Shown: piece by piece, positions 8,415 to 16,711 of the stretch | Position numbering within the stretch: the stretch's first letter is position 1 | How the letters are laid out: every line of letters begins with the position of its first letter | NCBI RefSeq assembly: GCF_038066715.1 | Contig: NZ_JBBUKT010000001.1 | Coordinates: 1,116,001-1,180,000 of the forward strand | DNA from: Luteolibacter sp. Y139 | GTDB lineage: Bacteria > Verrucomicrobiota > Verrucomicrobiia > Verrucomicrobiales > Akkermansiaceae | Direction of reading: 5' to 3' | Length of the DNA stretch: 64,000 bases | Notes under the pieces: model-generated | What the model saw: the letters and a program-made list of their open reading frames with translations, nothing else | Databases searched by the model: none | Told to the model about the DNA's origin: nothing | Position numbers and translations under genes: made by a program

Positions 8415-9785
8415 TCAGTCCATGCCGAAGCGCTTCCGCTTGCGGTAGAGGGTGGCCTTGTCGATGCCGAGGATGGCGGCTGCGTCCTGGAGGGTCGGTG
8501 CCCACCGAAGCACCTCACGCATGTGCGCCTGTTCGAGATCGTCGAGGCTGTGTTCTCCACCGATGATGGGAAGCGACGGACTGCCGTTCGCTCCTTCCAC
8601 GACACCGACCGGCGTCGGCAAGTCGGCGGCCTCGACCTGTGGGCCGTGTGAAAGGATGGCGGCGCGCTCGATCGCATTCCGCAGCTCGCGCAGGTTGCCC
8701 GGCCAAGCGTGACGCATCAGAGTCTGGCGTCCGCTTTCCGAGAAGCCATCGAGCTTGCGGCCCATCTGGGTGGAGAAGAAGGAAAGATAATCATCGGCGA
8801 AGCGCAGCAGGTCGCCCCGACGCTCGCGGAGCGGTGACACGGTGACGCTGATGACATTGAGGCGGTAGTAGAGGTCCTCGCGGAAGCTTCCCGCGGCCAC
8901 ACAGGCGGCGAGGTCGCGGTTGGTGGCGGCGATCACGCGGACATTGCTCTCGCGCACCTTGTTTTCACCGAGCCGCTCGTATTCGCGCTCCTGAAGGAGA
9001 CGCAGCAGCTTCGGCTGGATCTCCATCGGCAGCTCGCCGATCTCGTCGAGGAAAAGCGTGCCGCCTTCGGCTGCGTGGACCTTGCCCCAGGTGTCCTTGA
9101 TCGCGCCGGTGAAGGAGCCCTTCACGTGACCGAAGAGCACGCTTTCCAGCAGCTCCTTCGAGAGACTGGGGCAGCTCACGGTGACGAACGGCTTGTCGCG
9201 CAGGTGGCTGCGATCATGCACCTCGCGGGCGATGGCGCTCTTGCCGGTGCCACTTTCGCCAAGGATCAACACGGAAGCCGGCGAGGCGGCGGCTCGGAAA
9301 AGCGTTTCGAGCTCCGCATTGGTCTTCGCATCCTCCGAGGTGAAGCGCAGCGGCGGCGCGCCGTGTCGAACCTCGCTCTTCAGCTCCTGCACGGTTTCTT
9401 CCAGCCGCACCACTTCGTGGCGGGTCTGAAGGGCGCGGTGCGCCTTGGCCAGGATCGCGCGGAGCTGGTCGGGCGTGAACGGCTTCTCCAGATAGTCAAA
9501 GGCACCGAGCTGGGTTGCCTTCACCGCCGTGGTCACCGACGCGTGGGCCGTGAAAATCGTGATCAGCTGCCGCGGCCGCAGCTTCAGCATCTGGGTAAGG
9601 ATCTCGAGGCCGTCCTCGTCGCCGAGCCTCAGGTCGAGGAACACGAGGTCGAAATTCTCTTCCTTGATGCGCTTGAGGGCCGATTCGCCGTCCTCTGCGG
9701 TTTCCACATAATGACCCTCCCCTTCGAGAGCGAGGGACGTGGTGAGGCGAATCGACTTTTCGTCGTCTACGATGAGAATGTCCAT
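8415..9785 (-). CDS. Sigma-54-dependent response regulator (NtrC family)
   Basis: A 456-residue regulator with receiver domain (phospho-acceptor Asp51 in [13 protein letters not shown]), AAA+ domain (Walker [15 protein letters not shown], sigma-54 contact loop GSFTGA, Walker [14 protein letters not shown], and WPGNLREL) and a Fis-type helix-turn-helix ([20 protein letters not shown]) at the end. It should activate sigma-54 promoters after phosphorylation, most likely by the kinase 12 bases downstream. Start [11 protein letters not shown] is the natural receiver start. No convincing -24/-12 site was found near its own operon, so targets may lie elsewhere. Confidence 0.94.
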   Translation of the reverse strand: MDILIVDDEKSIRLTTSLALEGEGHYVETAEDGESALKRIKEENFDLVFLDLRLGDEDGLEILTQMLKLRPRQLITIFTAHASVTTAVKATQLGAFDYLEKPFTPDQLRAILAKAHRALQTRHEVVRLEETVQELKSEVRHGAPPLRFTSEDAKTNAELETLFRAAASPASVLILGESGTGKSAIAREVHDRSHLRDKPFVTVSCPSLSKELLESVLFGHVKGSFTGAIKDTWGKVHAAEGGTLFLDEIGELPMEIQPKLLRLLQEREYERLGENKVRESNVRVIAATNRDLAACVAAGSFREDLYYRLNVISVTVSPLRERRGDLLRFADDYLSFFSTQMGRKLDGFSESGRQTLMRHAWPGNLRELRNAIERAAILSHGPQVEAADLPTPVGVVEGANGSPSLPIIGGEHSLDDLEQAHMREVLRWAPTLQDAAAILGIDKATLYRKRKRFGMD

Positions 9786-9943
9786 GGGGTTGGGTCACAC
9801 TCCCTAACAATCTGCATGCCTTCCGGGCGCCTTGCAGCGGCAGTATTGAGCCTCATGGACTTGGAGACCGACCATGAGGGAGGGCAAGGCGCCGCGATCG
9901 TGCATGTTGCCACCTGCCAAAAGCATGGGTTGCAAAGTGCAAT

Positions 9944-11797
9944 ATGCACGACCCAGCGATCAAGCTCGCATTGCTCGGAAAAATTGACCCGTCCGCAACC
10001 GCCCCCCAGCCTCTCCCCGTGACGGGCGAGCTGATTCTGGGGATAGATCTGGGGACCACCAATTCCGCGGTCGGCGCGGTCGAGTCGGGCTTCCCGATCC
10101 TGCTCGCTGACGCCGAAGGCCGCCGCATCACGCCCAGCGCCGTATGGTTCGGGGCGGATGGATCGACCGAGGTTGGCCGGAGGGCCCTGCGCCGCCGCGC
10201 CAACGAACCCGGACGGGTCGTCACCAGCGTGAAGCGGCTGATGGGCCGGCGCTTCGGTGAGGACGCCGAATTCTGCGTGCCGATGGAGCGTGCTGCCGAT
10301 GGCGGGATCCGCGTGCTCGGGCGCTCGCCGGAGGAAGTCAGCGCGGAAATCCTGCGCGAGCTGAAGGGCATCGCCGAATTCCGGCTGGGTCGCACTGCGG
10401 AGAAAGCGGTGATCACCGTGCCCGCCTATTTCAATGACGCCCAGCGCGCGGCCACCAAGCGCGCCGGGGAACTCGCCGGGCTGGAAGTGGTCCGCATCGT
10501 CAGCGAGCCCACGGCGGCGGCATTAGCCTATGGCCTCGACAAGCTCGATGAGCACGCGCGGGTCGCCGTCTATGACCTGGGCGGCGGGACCTTCGATCTC
10601 TCGGTGCTGGAAATGCAGGGCGGCGTTTTCCAAGTGCTCGCCACCCGTGGCGACACGCGACTGGGCGGCGATGACCTCGATGCCGAGCTGGTCCGCCACT
10701 GCGTGGAGGACTTCGACGCGCTCGACATGGCTGCCAAAGTCCGGCTCATCGCCGAAGCGGAGCGGGTCAAATGCGCGCTGTCCGATCGCGAGTCGGAGAC
10801 CTTCCGCGCTCCCTTTTACGATGGGTCCCGCAGCTTGGAGAAAGAGATCACCCGAGATGATCTTGAGAAGCTGGCCAAGCCCTTGATCGCCCGCACCCTC
10901 ACCTGCTGCCGGCAAGCGCTCGCGGATGCCAATACTTCAGCCGCCGATCTCCATGCGGTGGTGCTGGTCGGTGGAAGCACCCGCATCCCTGCCGTCCGCA
11001 AGGCCGTCGCGGACCTTTTCGGCCGCGAGCCCGATCTTTCCCAGCATCCCGATGAAGCGGTGGCGCTCGGTGCCACCATTCAAGCCGGCGTACTCGGCGG
11101 CACGCTGCGCAAGATGGTGCTGCTCGATGTGACGCCGCTCAGCCTCGGCATCGAAACCTTCGGCGGGCTGATGAACGTGCTCATCCCGCGCAATACGACC
11201 ATCCCGTGCAAGGCAGGCGAGATGTTCACCAACGCCGCCGCCGGCCAAGCCTCGATGCGTGTCCGCGTGCTTCAGGGCGAGCGCGAGATGGCCCGCGACA
11301 ATTGGGAGCTCGGCTGCTTCGAAGTGCCATTCGAGCCCGCGCCGAAAGGCCAGGCACGGGTCGGAGTGCAATTCCGCATCGATGAAAACGGCATTCTAGA
11401 AGCCCTCGCGCGCGACGTGACCACCGGCCGTGACACGATCGTCGAGATCCGCAGTGCGGCCGTGAATGTCGATGACGAGGCCGTGGAGAAGATGGTCGGT
11501 GAGTCGGTCGAATACGCCTTTGAGGACATGGCGGAGCGGATTTTCACCGAAGCGAAGCTCAAGGCGGAGGAACTGCTGCCCGCCGTGGAGCAAGCACTGG
11601 CAGACGCTGGCGAACTTGTTTCTGCAGAAGAACGCCGCGAGATCGAAGACGCTGCCGTGACGGTAAGGGAAGCGCTCGCGGCGGGCCTGCCGAATCCGCT
11701 CAAGGCCGCGGTGCAACGTCTCGACAAGGCTACCGAAGCCTTCGCCGCCGCGCTCGTGGAGAAGGCGATGATGGAAGCGCTGGAGCGGAGAATGTAA
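9944..11797 (+). CDS. Hsp70 chaperone, HscA-like
   Basis: A 617-residue Hsp70. The ATPase domain (about 30-390) shows [11 protein letters not shown], the VTVPAYFND block, [13 protein letters not shown] and [13 protein letters not shown]. The substrate-binding domain (about 390-530) carries [13 protein letters not shown], and a helical lid follows without a DnaK-type EEVD end. The N-terminal extension, the SVKRLMGR block and total length resemble HscA of iron-sulfur cluster assembly more than DnaK. No hscB, iscU or iscS gene is near, so the client is uncertain. It diverges from the sigma-54 regulator; the 158-base gap must hold both promoters. Confidence 0.88.
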   Translation: MHDPAIKLALLGKIDPSATAPQPLPVTGELILGIDLGTTNSAVGAVESGFPILLADAEGRRITPSAVWFGADGSTEVGRRALRRRANEPGRVVTSVKRLMGRRFGEDAEFCVPMERAADGGIRVLGRSPEEVSAEILRELKGIAEFRLGRTAEKAVITVPAYFNDAQRAATKRAGELAGLEVVRIVSEPTAAALAYGLDKLDEHARVAVYDLGGGTFDLSVLEMQGGVFQVLATRGDTRLGGDDLDAELVRHCVEDFDALDMAAKVRLIAEAERVKCALSDRESETFRAPFYDGSRSLEKEITRDDLEKLAKPLIARTLTCCRQALADANTSAADLHAVVLVGGSTRIPAVRKAVADLFGREPDLSQHPDEAVALGATIQAGVLGGTLRKMVLLDVTPLSLGIETFGGLMNVLIPRNTTIPCKAGEMFTNAAAGQASMRVRVLQGEREMARDNWELGCFEVPFEPAPKGQARVGVQFRIDENGILEALARDVTTGRDTIVEIRSAAVNVDDEAVEKMVGESVEYAFEDMAERIFTEAKLKAEELLPAVEQALADAGELVSAEERREIEDAAVTVREALAAGLPNPLKAAVQRLDKATEAFAAALVEKAMMEALERRM

Positions 11798-11812
11798 CTA
11801 GCGTCCGGTAGC

Positions 11813-13171
11813 TCAGGGCGTCACCGACTTGAGCAGATCCAGCGCGGTTTTCGCGGTTTCCTGGAGATTCGCCAATCGTCCTCTTTGAACGACGCCAAGC
11901 TTGGGCGCGGCCGTTTGGAGGATCTCCACCTCTCGCAGGATTCCCGCATGCTGGGACTTCGCCTTGATGAGGTTGTCCACCTTCTCCTTGCTGACCGCAC
12001 CCGATTTCACCTTCTCACGAAGGCTGGTCGTAACCTTTTCCCGGTCGGACTCGGCTTTGAAATCACTGCTGAAATCGGAGAACCCATCGATGGAGCGAAC
12101 CAGTGTCCCGAAGAAATCCTGGGCATCCTCAAGCTTCTTCTCAAGGACGTCCAGGCGCTTGCCGATCTCGGCCATCTCGCTGGCACTCACTGCCTGCCCG
12201 CGGCTCTCGCCGTCCCTGGCGGAATCCACTTTCATGCCGAGAACCTTGAGCTTCACGAGGGTCATCCTTTTGACGGAGGCAGTTTGATCACTGGCTTCCA
12301 CCTTCGCGATCAACTGGTTCAACTTGGTCTCGGCTTCCTCGCCCTTGCCGACCGCAATCAACGGTTCGATCTCGCCGGAGATCACGGATGCGATCTTCTC
12401 GGCTTGCTTCTGATCCTCACGCAGGCGGATCACGTCCTGCTGCTTTTTGGCGATATCGAGATCGTTGCCCACGACCCGGGTGAAAACATTCGTGACCGCG
12501 AAAGCGGCTTCGATTTCATCCGCCTGGACCAGCATATCCAGCAGTTTCAAAGTATCGGCCTTGAGCTTCTCGTTGGTTCCCACCTCGACGTTGCCGACCT
12601 TGACCTTGTTTGCCTCGATCTCCGGCTTCATCGCCTCCAATTCAGCGCTAGCCGCCCTCATCTGTTCGGAGGCCCGGCTGCACTCGCGGAATGCAGCCGT
12701 CCCCTCTTGCACCGGCCGGGTACGGTTGTTGGTCAAGCGGTTGATCGTCGCGTCGGCCTCGTTAATGGCCGCCTGCAGGTTGGCATGCTTGGTCCGGAGC
12801 GCATCACGCTCGGACATCAGCCGCTTCATTTCGACGGTCAGGGCGGCGTCCTTGGTGACGGTTGGATTCTCCGCGTTGGCCAGATCCAGCATCACCTGCA
12901 CGCCGAGCAGTTGATAGGGGCTGGTCTTGTAGTCGCCTTGCAAAAAGGCGTTTCCGAGTTCGCGGGCCTTCTCCAGATCGTTCCTGCGGAATGCATCCAC
13001 CACTCCGTTCCATGCCTCGGTCGCACTGGCATCCACCAGCTTCGCCTTGGCTTTGTCGGGAGAGAGCAGGTCGTCCAATTCACCCGCGATGACGCTTCCT
13101 GAGAAAAGGATCGCGGGAATCGAGATACCGAGAATCAGGGATGCAAGGCGTGGCCGCGGGGAGGGCTTCAT
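11813..13171 (-). CDS. Exported coiled-coil protein of unknown function
   Basis: A 452-residue protein with a signal sequence (basic MKPSPRPR, then LASLILGISIPAILFSGSVIAG). The rest is strongly helical with heptad-like stretches, for example EMKRLMSERDALRTKHANLQ and EMAEIGKRLDVLEKKLED. I recognise no catalytic motif. The frame runs 45 codons further upstream, but the chosen ATG gives the only sensible signal peptide. It converges on the Hsp70 gene, with only 15 bases between the stops. It could be a periplasmic scaffold or surface protein. Confidence 0.6.
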   Translation of the reverse strand: MKPSPRPRLASLILGISIPAILFSGSVIAGELDDLLSPDKAKAKLVDASATEAWNGVVDAFRRNDLEKARELGNAFLQGDYKTSPYQLLGVQVMLDLANAENPTVTKDAALTVEMKRLMSERDALRTKHANLQAAINEADATINRLTNNRTRPVQEGTAAFRECSRASEQMRAASAELEAMKPEIEANKVKVGNVEVGTNEKLKADTLKLLDMLVQADEIEAAFAVTNVFTRVVGNDLDIAKKQQDVIRLREDQKQAEKIASVISGEIEPLIAVGKGEEAETKLNQLIAKVEASDQTASVKRMTLVKLKVLGMKVDSARDGESRGQAVSASEMAEIGKRLDVLEKKLEDAQDFFGTLVRSIDGFSDFSSDFKAESDREKVTTSLREKVKSGAVSKEKVDNLIKAKSQHAGILREVEILQTAAPKLGVVQRGRLANLQETAKTALDLLKSVTP

Positions 13172-13327
13172 AGGTGTCTGATGGGAGGTGGAGCTGAAGT
13201 CTGGACCGACTGTGATTAAATGATCCGCCGGATTATCGACAAGGACAAGAATCGACCCAAGGACGGCATTTCCACGCCATTCACCCCCGCATTCCGAACT
13301 TCCCACCCGGAACTTCCAACCAGCACG

Positions 13328-13399
13328 TACGCGAGGACGGGATCGAACCGCCGACCGACCCGGTGTAAACGGGTTGCTCTACCGCTGAGCTACTCGCGC
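13328..13399 (-). tRNA. tRNA-Val (anticodon TAC)
   Basis: On the minus strand the sequence folds into a full cloverleaf: 7-bp acceptor stem GCGCGAG/CTCGCGT (one G-T pair at the end), D arm GCTC...GAGC, anticodon arm ACCCG-TTTACAC-CGGGT with TAC in the loop, and T arm GGCGG-TTCGATC-CCGTC. The discriminator is A and CCA is not encoded (CGT follows). Valine identity comes from the anticodon. Confidence 0.93.
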
Positions 13400-13510
13400 A
13401 TTTCCGTGCAGACGGGCGCAGTCTTCCCCGATGCCACGGACGGCGCAAGCGCGGAGTGGTTGCGGGCTTGCGGGTTGCATGGAGCGGTGGTTCTCTCCCG
13501 CGCCTCGAAC

Positions 13511-13975
13511 ATGCACCTGCGTTTCACGGAAGAAGAACTCGGCACCTTGGTCGAAATGGTCAGCCTGGCCGCCGAAGTCGCGTCCTGGAACGAGCGCCCC
13601 GGCGCGGAAGAAGGCATCTCGGCCTACGAGGCACTGGAGAACAAGGTCTTGGAAAAGGCCAAGCACGCCGGACTCGGCGAGCACGTCGACTTCGACGAAG
13701 AAAAGCAACGCCACCACCTCTCGACCGAATACCAGGAAAGCTCGTTCTTCCAGCAGTGCTACGATGAGTTCCGCAACGAGTCGTTCTGGGAAGAACTGGT
13801 CATCCGCCTCGCCGACCGCGACCTGGTAAAAGTCATCGGGATGGCCGCGTGGCAAAAGATGACCGAGGAGGACCGGCGCGCCCAGACCCGGGACATCGAG
13901 AAGCGCTACTGGGACGAGTTCGCCAAGCAGGGGATCGACCGCGTGGCAGTGATTTTTCCGCACGCCGAAGGGTGA
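13511..13975 (+). CDS. Conserved hypothetical protein
   Basis: A 154-residue acidic, soluble, helical protein with no recognised family. It starts MHLRFTEEELGTLVEMVSLA and ends DRVAVIFPHAEG. The C-terminal half contains many charged and aromatic residues (FWEELVIRLADRDLVKVIG, then a Trp-Gln-Lys segment). The ORF extends upstream through the tRNA gene, which rules out the longer reading. It is followed by another small helical protein gene on the same strand about 70 bases later. No function is proposed. Confidence 0.65.
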   Translation: MHLRFTEEELGTLVEMVSLAAEVASWNERPGAEEGISAYEALENKVLEKAKHAGLGEHVDFDEEKQRHHLSTEYQESSFFQQCYDEFRNESFWEELVIRLADRDLVKVIGMAAWQKMTEEDRRAQTRDIEKRYWDEFAKQGIDRVAVIFPHAEG

Positions 13976-14046
13976 GCGAGAAAAAGGCGTGGTGAATCGC
14001 CGGGACAGGCGTTAGGGTGAAAGGTGAACTTTTGCCCCGATTGCCG

Positions 14047-14526
14047 ATGAACACCGAGAACCTTTCGCCGCTAGCCACCAAGATCGCCGAGGTAGATGCC
14101 AAGCTGGATGCACTCGGCTTGGAAATCGCCGAGATCGGCATGCCTGCCGCCTATGATTTGAAGAAGCGCTACGACGCGCTGCGGGTGGAGGACAACGCCC
14201 TGAAGCGCAACATCGAGGAATCGGTCGCCCGCGGTGAGCCGGATGACGTGCGGCTCGCGAAGATCGAGACCCTGCTCCGCCACATCGAAGAAGAGGAAGC
14301 CTCAGTGGAAAATGAGGCCCATTTCCTGCACCAGTCGAATCCTTCGTCCGTGATCCTCGCTGCGCAGGCGGCCACCCAAATGGTCGACCTGTGGCGAAGG
14401 GCCATCAAGAAGGTGCTCGGCGACGTGCACCCGCTTGGCCAATCGGTATTCGTCAACCACACCCACGACAATCTGGCTGACGACTACGGCCTCGACCGGG
14501 ACAAGCCTCTCGAGCCGAAGTCGTGA
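14047..14526 (+). CDS. Small helical hypothetical protein
   Basis: A 159-residue protein. The first two thirds form a likely coiled coil (ATKIAEVDAKLDALGLEIAE; ALKRNIEESVARG; KIETLLRHIEEEEASVENEA). A conserved-looking tail follows with VDLWRRAIKKVLGDVHPLGQ and VNHTHDNLADDYGLDRDKP. I do not recognise a family. An in-frame ATG ten codons earlier exists, but MNTENLSPL is the better start. It may be co-transcribed with the preceding small gene. Confidence 0.6.
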   Translation: MNTENLSPLATKIAEVDAKLDALGLEIAEIGMPAAYDLKKRYDALRVEDNALKRNIEESVARGEPDDVRLAKIETLLRHIEEEEASVENEAHFLHQSNPSSVILAAQAATQMVDLWRRAIKKVLGDVHPLGQSVFVNHTHDNLADDYGLDRDKPLEPKS

Positions 14527-14551
14527 GCCCGGTCAGACGGCCCTAGTCCGC

Positions 14552-14977
14552 TTAAGGGACGCGGAAGTACTTCTTCTCCTCAGGAGGATAGGTCGGATCG
14601 GCCATCAGCCGGCCGCTCGGGACGCCGTCCACGTCGAGCACCTTGTTGTTAAACGGGCTGAAAACGAAGCCCGGCTTACCCGGCACGGCTCGCGCCACCG
14701 GGACGTTCTTCCTGTCGGGTGGCGTTGGAGCAGGCGGCTGAGGCTCAGGCTGGGGCTGAGGCTCAGGAGTGGGATTGGGAGTCGGCTTGGGCCCAAGTTC
14801 CGGCTGAGGCCCGGGTGGCTTTTCCGGTCCAGGCGCAGGCTTCCGTGCCGGTGGCGCCGCAGACGGACGCTGGAATGGCTCCGATCGGTGGTTCAGTCCG
14901 AGTAACCACGTGCAGCTGGAAAACTGCGAAGCTACCAACAGCAAAACGGCCACGCGAATCACCCGCATACTTTTCAT
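14552..14977 (-). CDS. Proline-rich lipoprotein
   Basis: A 141-residue lipoprotein. A short basic start (MKSMRVIR) is followed by a hydrophobic stretch and a lipobox ending SQFSSC, so lipid attachment is expected at the Cys. Residues about 50-90 are a Pro/Glu/Gln repeat (PTPEPQPQPEPQPPAPTPP), a spacer used to cross the periplasm or cell envelope. The C-terminal 50 residues form a small domain with KPGFVFSPFNNKVLDVDG. Start could also be the Met three codons later. Its function is unknown; a structural envelope role is likely. Confidence 0.7.
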   Translation of the reverse strand: MKSMRVIRVAVLLLVASQFSSCTWLLGLNHRSEPFQRPSAAPPARKPAPGPEKPPGPQPELGPKPTPNPTPEPQPQPEPQPPAPTPPDRKNVPVARAVPGKPGFVFSPFNNKVLDVDGVPSGRLMADPTYPPEEKKYFRVP

Positions 14978-15015
14978 GCTGGAAAAACAGCACATCAGGT
15001 CCCGGACCGCAAGCC

Positions 15016-15037
15016 AAATGCTATTAAAATAGCATTT
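15016..15037. promoter_or_regulatory. 9-bp palindrome between divergent genes
   Basis: AAATGCTAT, TAAA, ATAGCATTT: a perfect inverted repeat in an AT-rich island, 39 bases upstream of the lipoprotein start and 86 bases upstream of the DUF4250 gene. Its placement suggests an operator. There is no T-run, and both flanking genes read away from it, so it is not a terminator. Confidence 0.45.
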
Positions 15038-15122
15038 CATCTGCTGTGACCGCTGCCCGAACTTGCCGGCAAGCACCGCTCCGGCCAGCTTCCGCGGCGT
15101 GGATCTCTCCAAATACCTCCGC

Positions 15123-15287
15123 ATGGACCCGCACCTCCTGTTAGGCCTGCTCAATACCGAGCTGCGGAACCACTGCGACTCGCTGGACGACCTCGTGAAG
15201 ACCCACGGGCTGGATCCCAAGAAGCTGACGGAGAAGATGGCGAAGGTCGGCTACGAGTATCAGGCGGCACAGAACCAATTCCGCTGA
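15123..15287 (+). CDS. DUF4250-family small protein
   Basis: A 54-residue protein starting MDPHLLLGLLNTELRN and ending VGYEYQAAQNQFR. Both ends are signatures of the DUF4250 family of small cytoplasmic proteins. Its role is not known. I chose the internal ATG because the 20 codons before it do not belong to the family. The stop is only three bases from the end of the convergent DUF1992 gene. Confidence 0.82.
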   Translation: MDPHLLLGLLNTELRNHCDSLDDLVKTHGLDPKKLTEKMAKVGYEYQAAQNQFR

Positions 15288-15290
15288 AAA

Positions 15291-15608
15291 TCAATCGCGG
15301 CGCATCCGTTCGATGGCCATGCGGAAGCCCACGCGAAGCTCGTCGATTTCCCGTTGCAAGCGCATCCGTTCCGCAGCATCGCCGCTATCGGCAAGCTGGC
15401 CCTCCAGTTTCTCCGCCTGCTTGAGGAGTTCGATTTCGGGAGGAGCAAAGCCATTCCCCTTCAACATCGCAAAGGCTGAGCGCCAACCTTCCGGAGCCTG
15501 AAAATAGGCCTCAAGGTCGAGCGCAGCGCCCGGCGGCGGAGGTGTCAACTCGCCCGAGGCGATGGCCTCGTCGATGCGCGCTTCACCGAGCTTGGAAAGG
15601 GCGGACAT
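15291..15608 (-). CDS. DUF1992 (DnaJ-C28 conserved domain) protein
   Basis: A 105-residue protein. EARIDEAIASGELTPPPPG, then LDLEAYFQAPEGWRSAFAML and GFAPPEIELLKQAEKLEG reproduce the pattern of the DUF1992/DJC28 conserved domain, found in bacteria and in the human DnaJ homolog C28. The bacterial members are small soluble proteins of unknown role, sometimes linked to the cell envelope or to chaperones. The reading frame is open much further upstream, but MSALSKLGEARI fits the family start. Confidence 0.8.
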   Translation of the reverse strand: MSALSKLGEARIDEAIASGELTPPPPGAALDLEAYFQAPEGWRSAFAMLKGNGFAPPEIELLKQAEKLEGQLADSGDAAERMRLQREIDELRVGFRMAIERMRRD

Positions 15609-15668
15609 GCGCGGGGAAGCTAGCGGAGTCCGGCGCATTTCCAAGCCGCCGTTGCTTTCAACGGCGCA

Positions 15669-16448
15669 GTGGTGTTTCAAGGCCGGGTGCGCCTGCTGAA
15701 GTTCAAGCTGACCCTCGCCTACGATGGCACGGCCTGGAAGGGCTGGCAGTCGCAGCGCTCGGGTCTGGGTGTGCAGGACCAGGTGGAGGCCGCATTGGCC
15801 AAGCTCTTCGCCGCCGCGCCACGGGTGGAAAGCTCCAGCCGCACCGATGCCGGGGTCCACGCCCGTGGGATGGTAGCTCACTTCGAAATCCCCGCGGACC
15901 AATTTCACATGCCACCCCGGCATCTGGCACTGGCGATCAATGCCGGCCTGCCCGAGGACATCCGGGTCATGTCAGCCGCGCGAGTCCCGGCATCCTTCCA
16001 CGCCCGCTTCGGCGCCTCCGGAAAGCAGTACCGCTACCGGGTCTGGAATGATCCGGTGATGAACCCGCTACTGAGGACGCAGGCCTGGCACGTCCCCCGC
16101 CCGCTCGATCTGGCGGCGATGCGCGAGGCCGCCACCCATTTCATCGGCCGGCAGGACTTTCGCGCCTTCACCGCCAACCGTGGCGACGTGCTGGAGGACG
16201 CGGTGCGCACGCTGAACCGCTGCGATATCGTCCGCCAGGGACGGGAGCTGACCTTCGTCATCGAAGGCGGCGGATTTCTCTACAAGATGTGCCGCGGGAT
16301 CGTCGGCACTCTGGTGCAGGTCGGCTACGGGCGCTTTCCCGCATCGGAAGTGAGGCTGATGCTCGATGCCCAGGACCGCCGAGTCGCCGGAATGAATGCC
16401 CCGGCCCATGGCCTTGTCCTGTGGAAGGTGTTTTATTCCCCAGACTGA
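15669..16448 (+). CDS. truA: tRNA pseudouridine(38-40) synthase
   Basis: TruA isomerises uridines 38-40 in the anticodon stem-loop. The product is about 250-259 residues. It shows KLTLAYDGTAWKGWQSQ at the start, the catalytic Asp in SSSRTDAGVHARG, and later ASFHARFGASGKQYRYRVWN and GGGFLYKMCRGIVGTLVQVG, all diagnostic of the family. The start is a GTG; a second GTG six codons later gives MRLLKFKLTLAYDG and would fit the family length better. The gene stands alone. Confidence 0.94.
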   Translation: MVFQGRVRLLKFKLTLAYDGTAWKGWQSQRSGLGVQDQVEAALAKLFAAAPRVESSSRTDAGVHARGMVAHFEIPADQFHMPPRHLALAINAGLPEDIRVMSAARVPASFHARFGASGKQYRYRVWNDPVMNPLLRTQAWHVPRPLDLAAMREAATHFIGRQDFRAFTANRGDVLEDAVRTLNRCDIVRQGRELTFVIEGGGFLYKMCRGIVGTLVQVGYGRFPASEVRLMLDAQDRRVAGMNAPAHGLVLWKVFYSPD

Positions 16449-16585
16449 CCTATCTTTCCCGAGGGGGAAAATCGGACATTTTCATTATCACGGGAAAGTC
16501 ATGCCGTCCGCCATCGGCCGGCCTGCCATCAGCCGCCAGAACCCTGCCAGACAGCTTGCTGTAGACGAAAAGGCCGGGCCATTGC

Positions 16586-16625
16586 TTCATGATGAATCCG
16601 AATTTCATGAAAATGCATTCATGAA
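16586..16625. promoter_or_regulatory. Repeated TTCATGA(A/T) boxes upstream of the M48 protease
   Basis: The octamer TTCATGAA, itself palindromic, occurs twice 14 bases apart with AATGCA between the copies. A variant TTCATGAT lies 18 bases before the first. The boxes sit in the 263-base gap before the protease gene, in a clearly AT-rich patch, about 90-125 bases from the start codon. This looks like a multi-site operator. The rest of the gap shows no gene. Confidence 0.4.
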
Positions 16626-16711
16626 TGATAGATTAGCGGACCAAGCTATCTTTTTGGGTTGTTACGTCATGTCCGTTAGATTAATCGCGGCCTCGCGGTT
16701 TTCCCCTCCCG

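Noticed and set aside
6276-8651. A 791-residue open frame on the plus strand across the kinase genes
   Set aside because: It runs antisense over three well-identified signalling genes and shows no domain; it is a product of GC-rich codon use.
9786-9943. A sigma-54 promoter in front of the NtrC-type operon
   Set aside because: TGGCA and TGCA elements occur, but not at the spacing needed between the -24 GG and -12 GC.
11885-13102. A 405-residue open frame opposite the exported coiled-coil protein
   Set aside because: The minus-strand product has a signal peptide and heptads; the plus-strand one is a His- and Leu-rich shadow.
14690-14840. Short repeats that at first sight resemble a small repeat array
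   Set aside because: They encode the Pro/Glu/Gln spacer of the lipoprotein and have no spacer structure, so this is not CRISPR.
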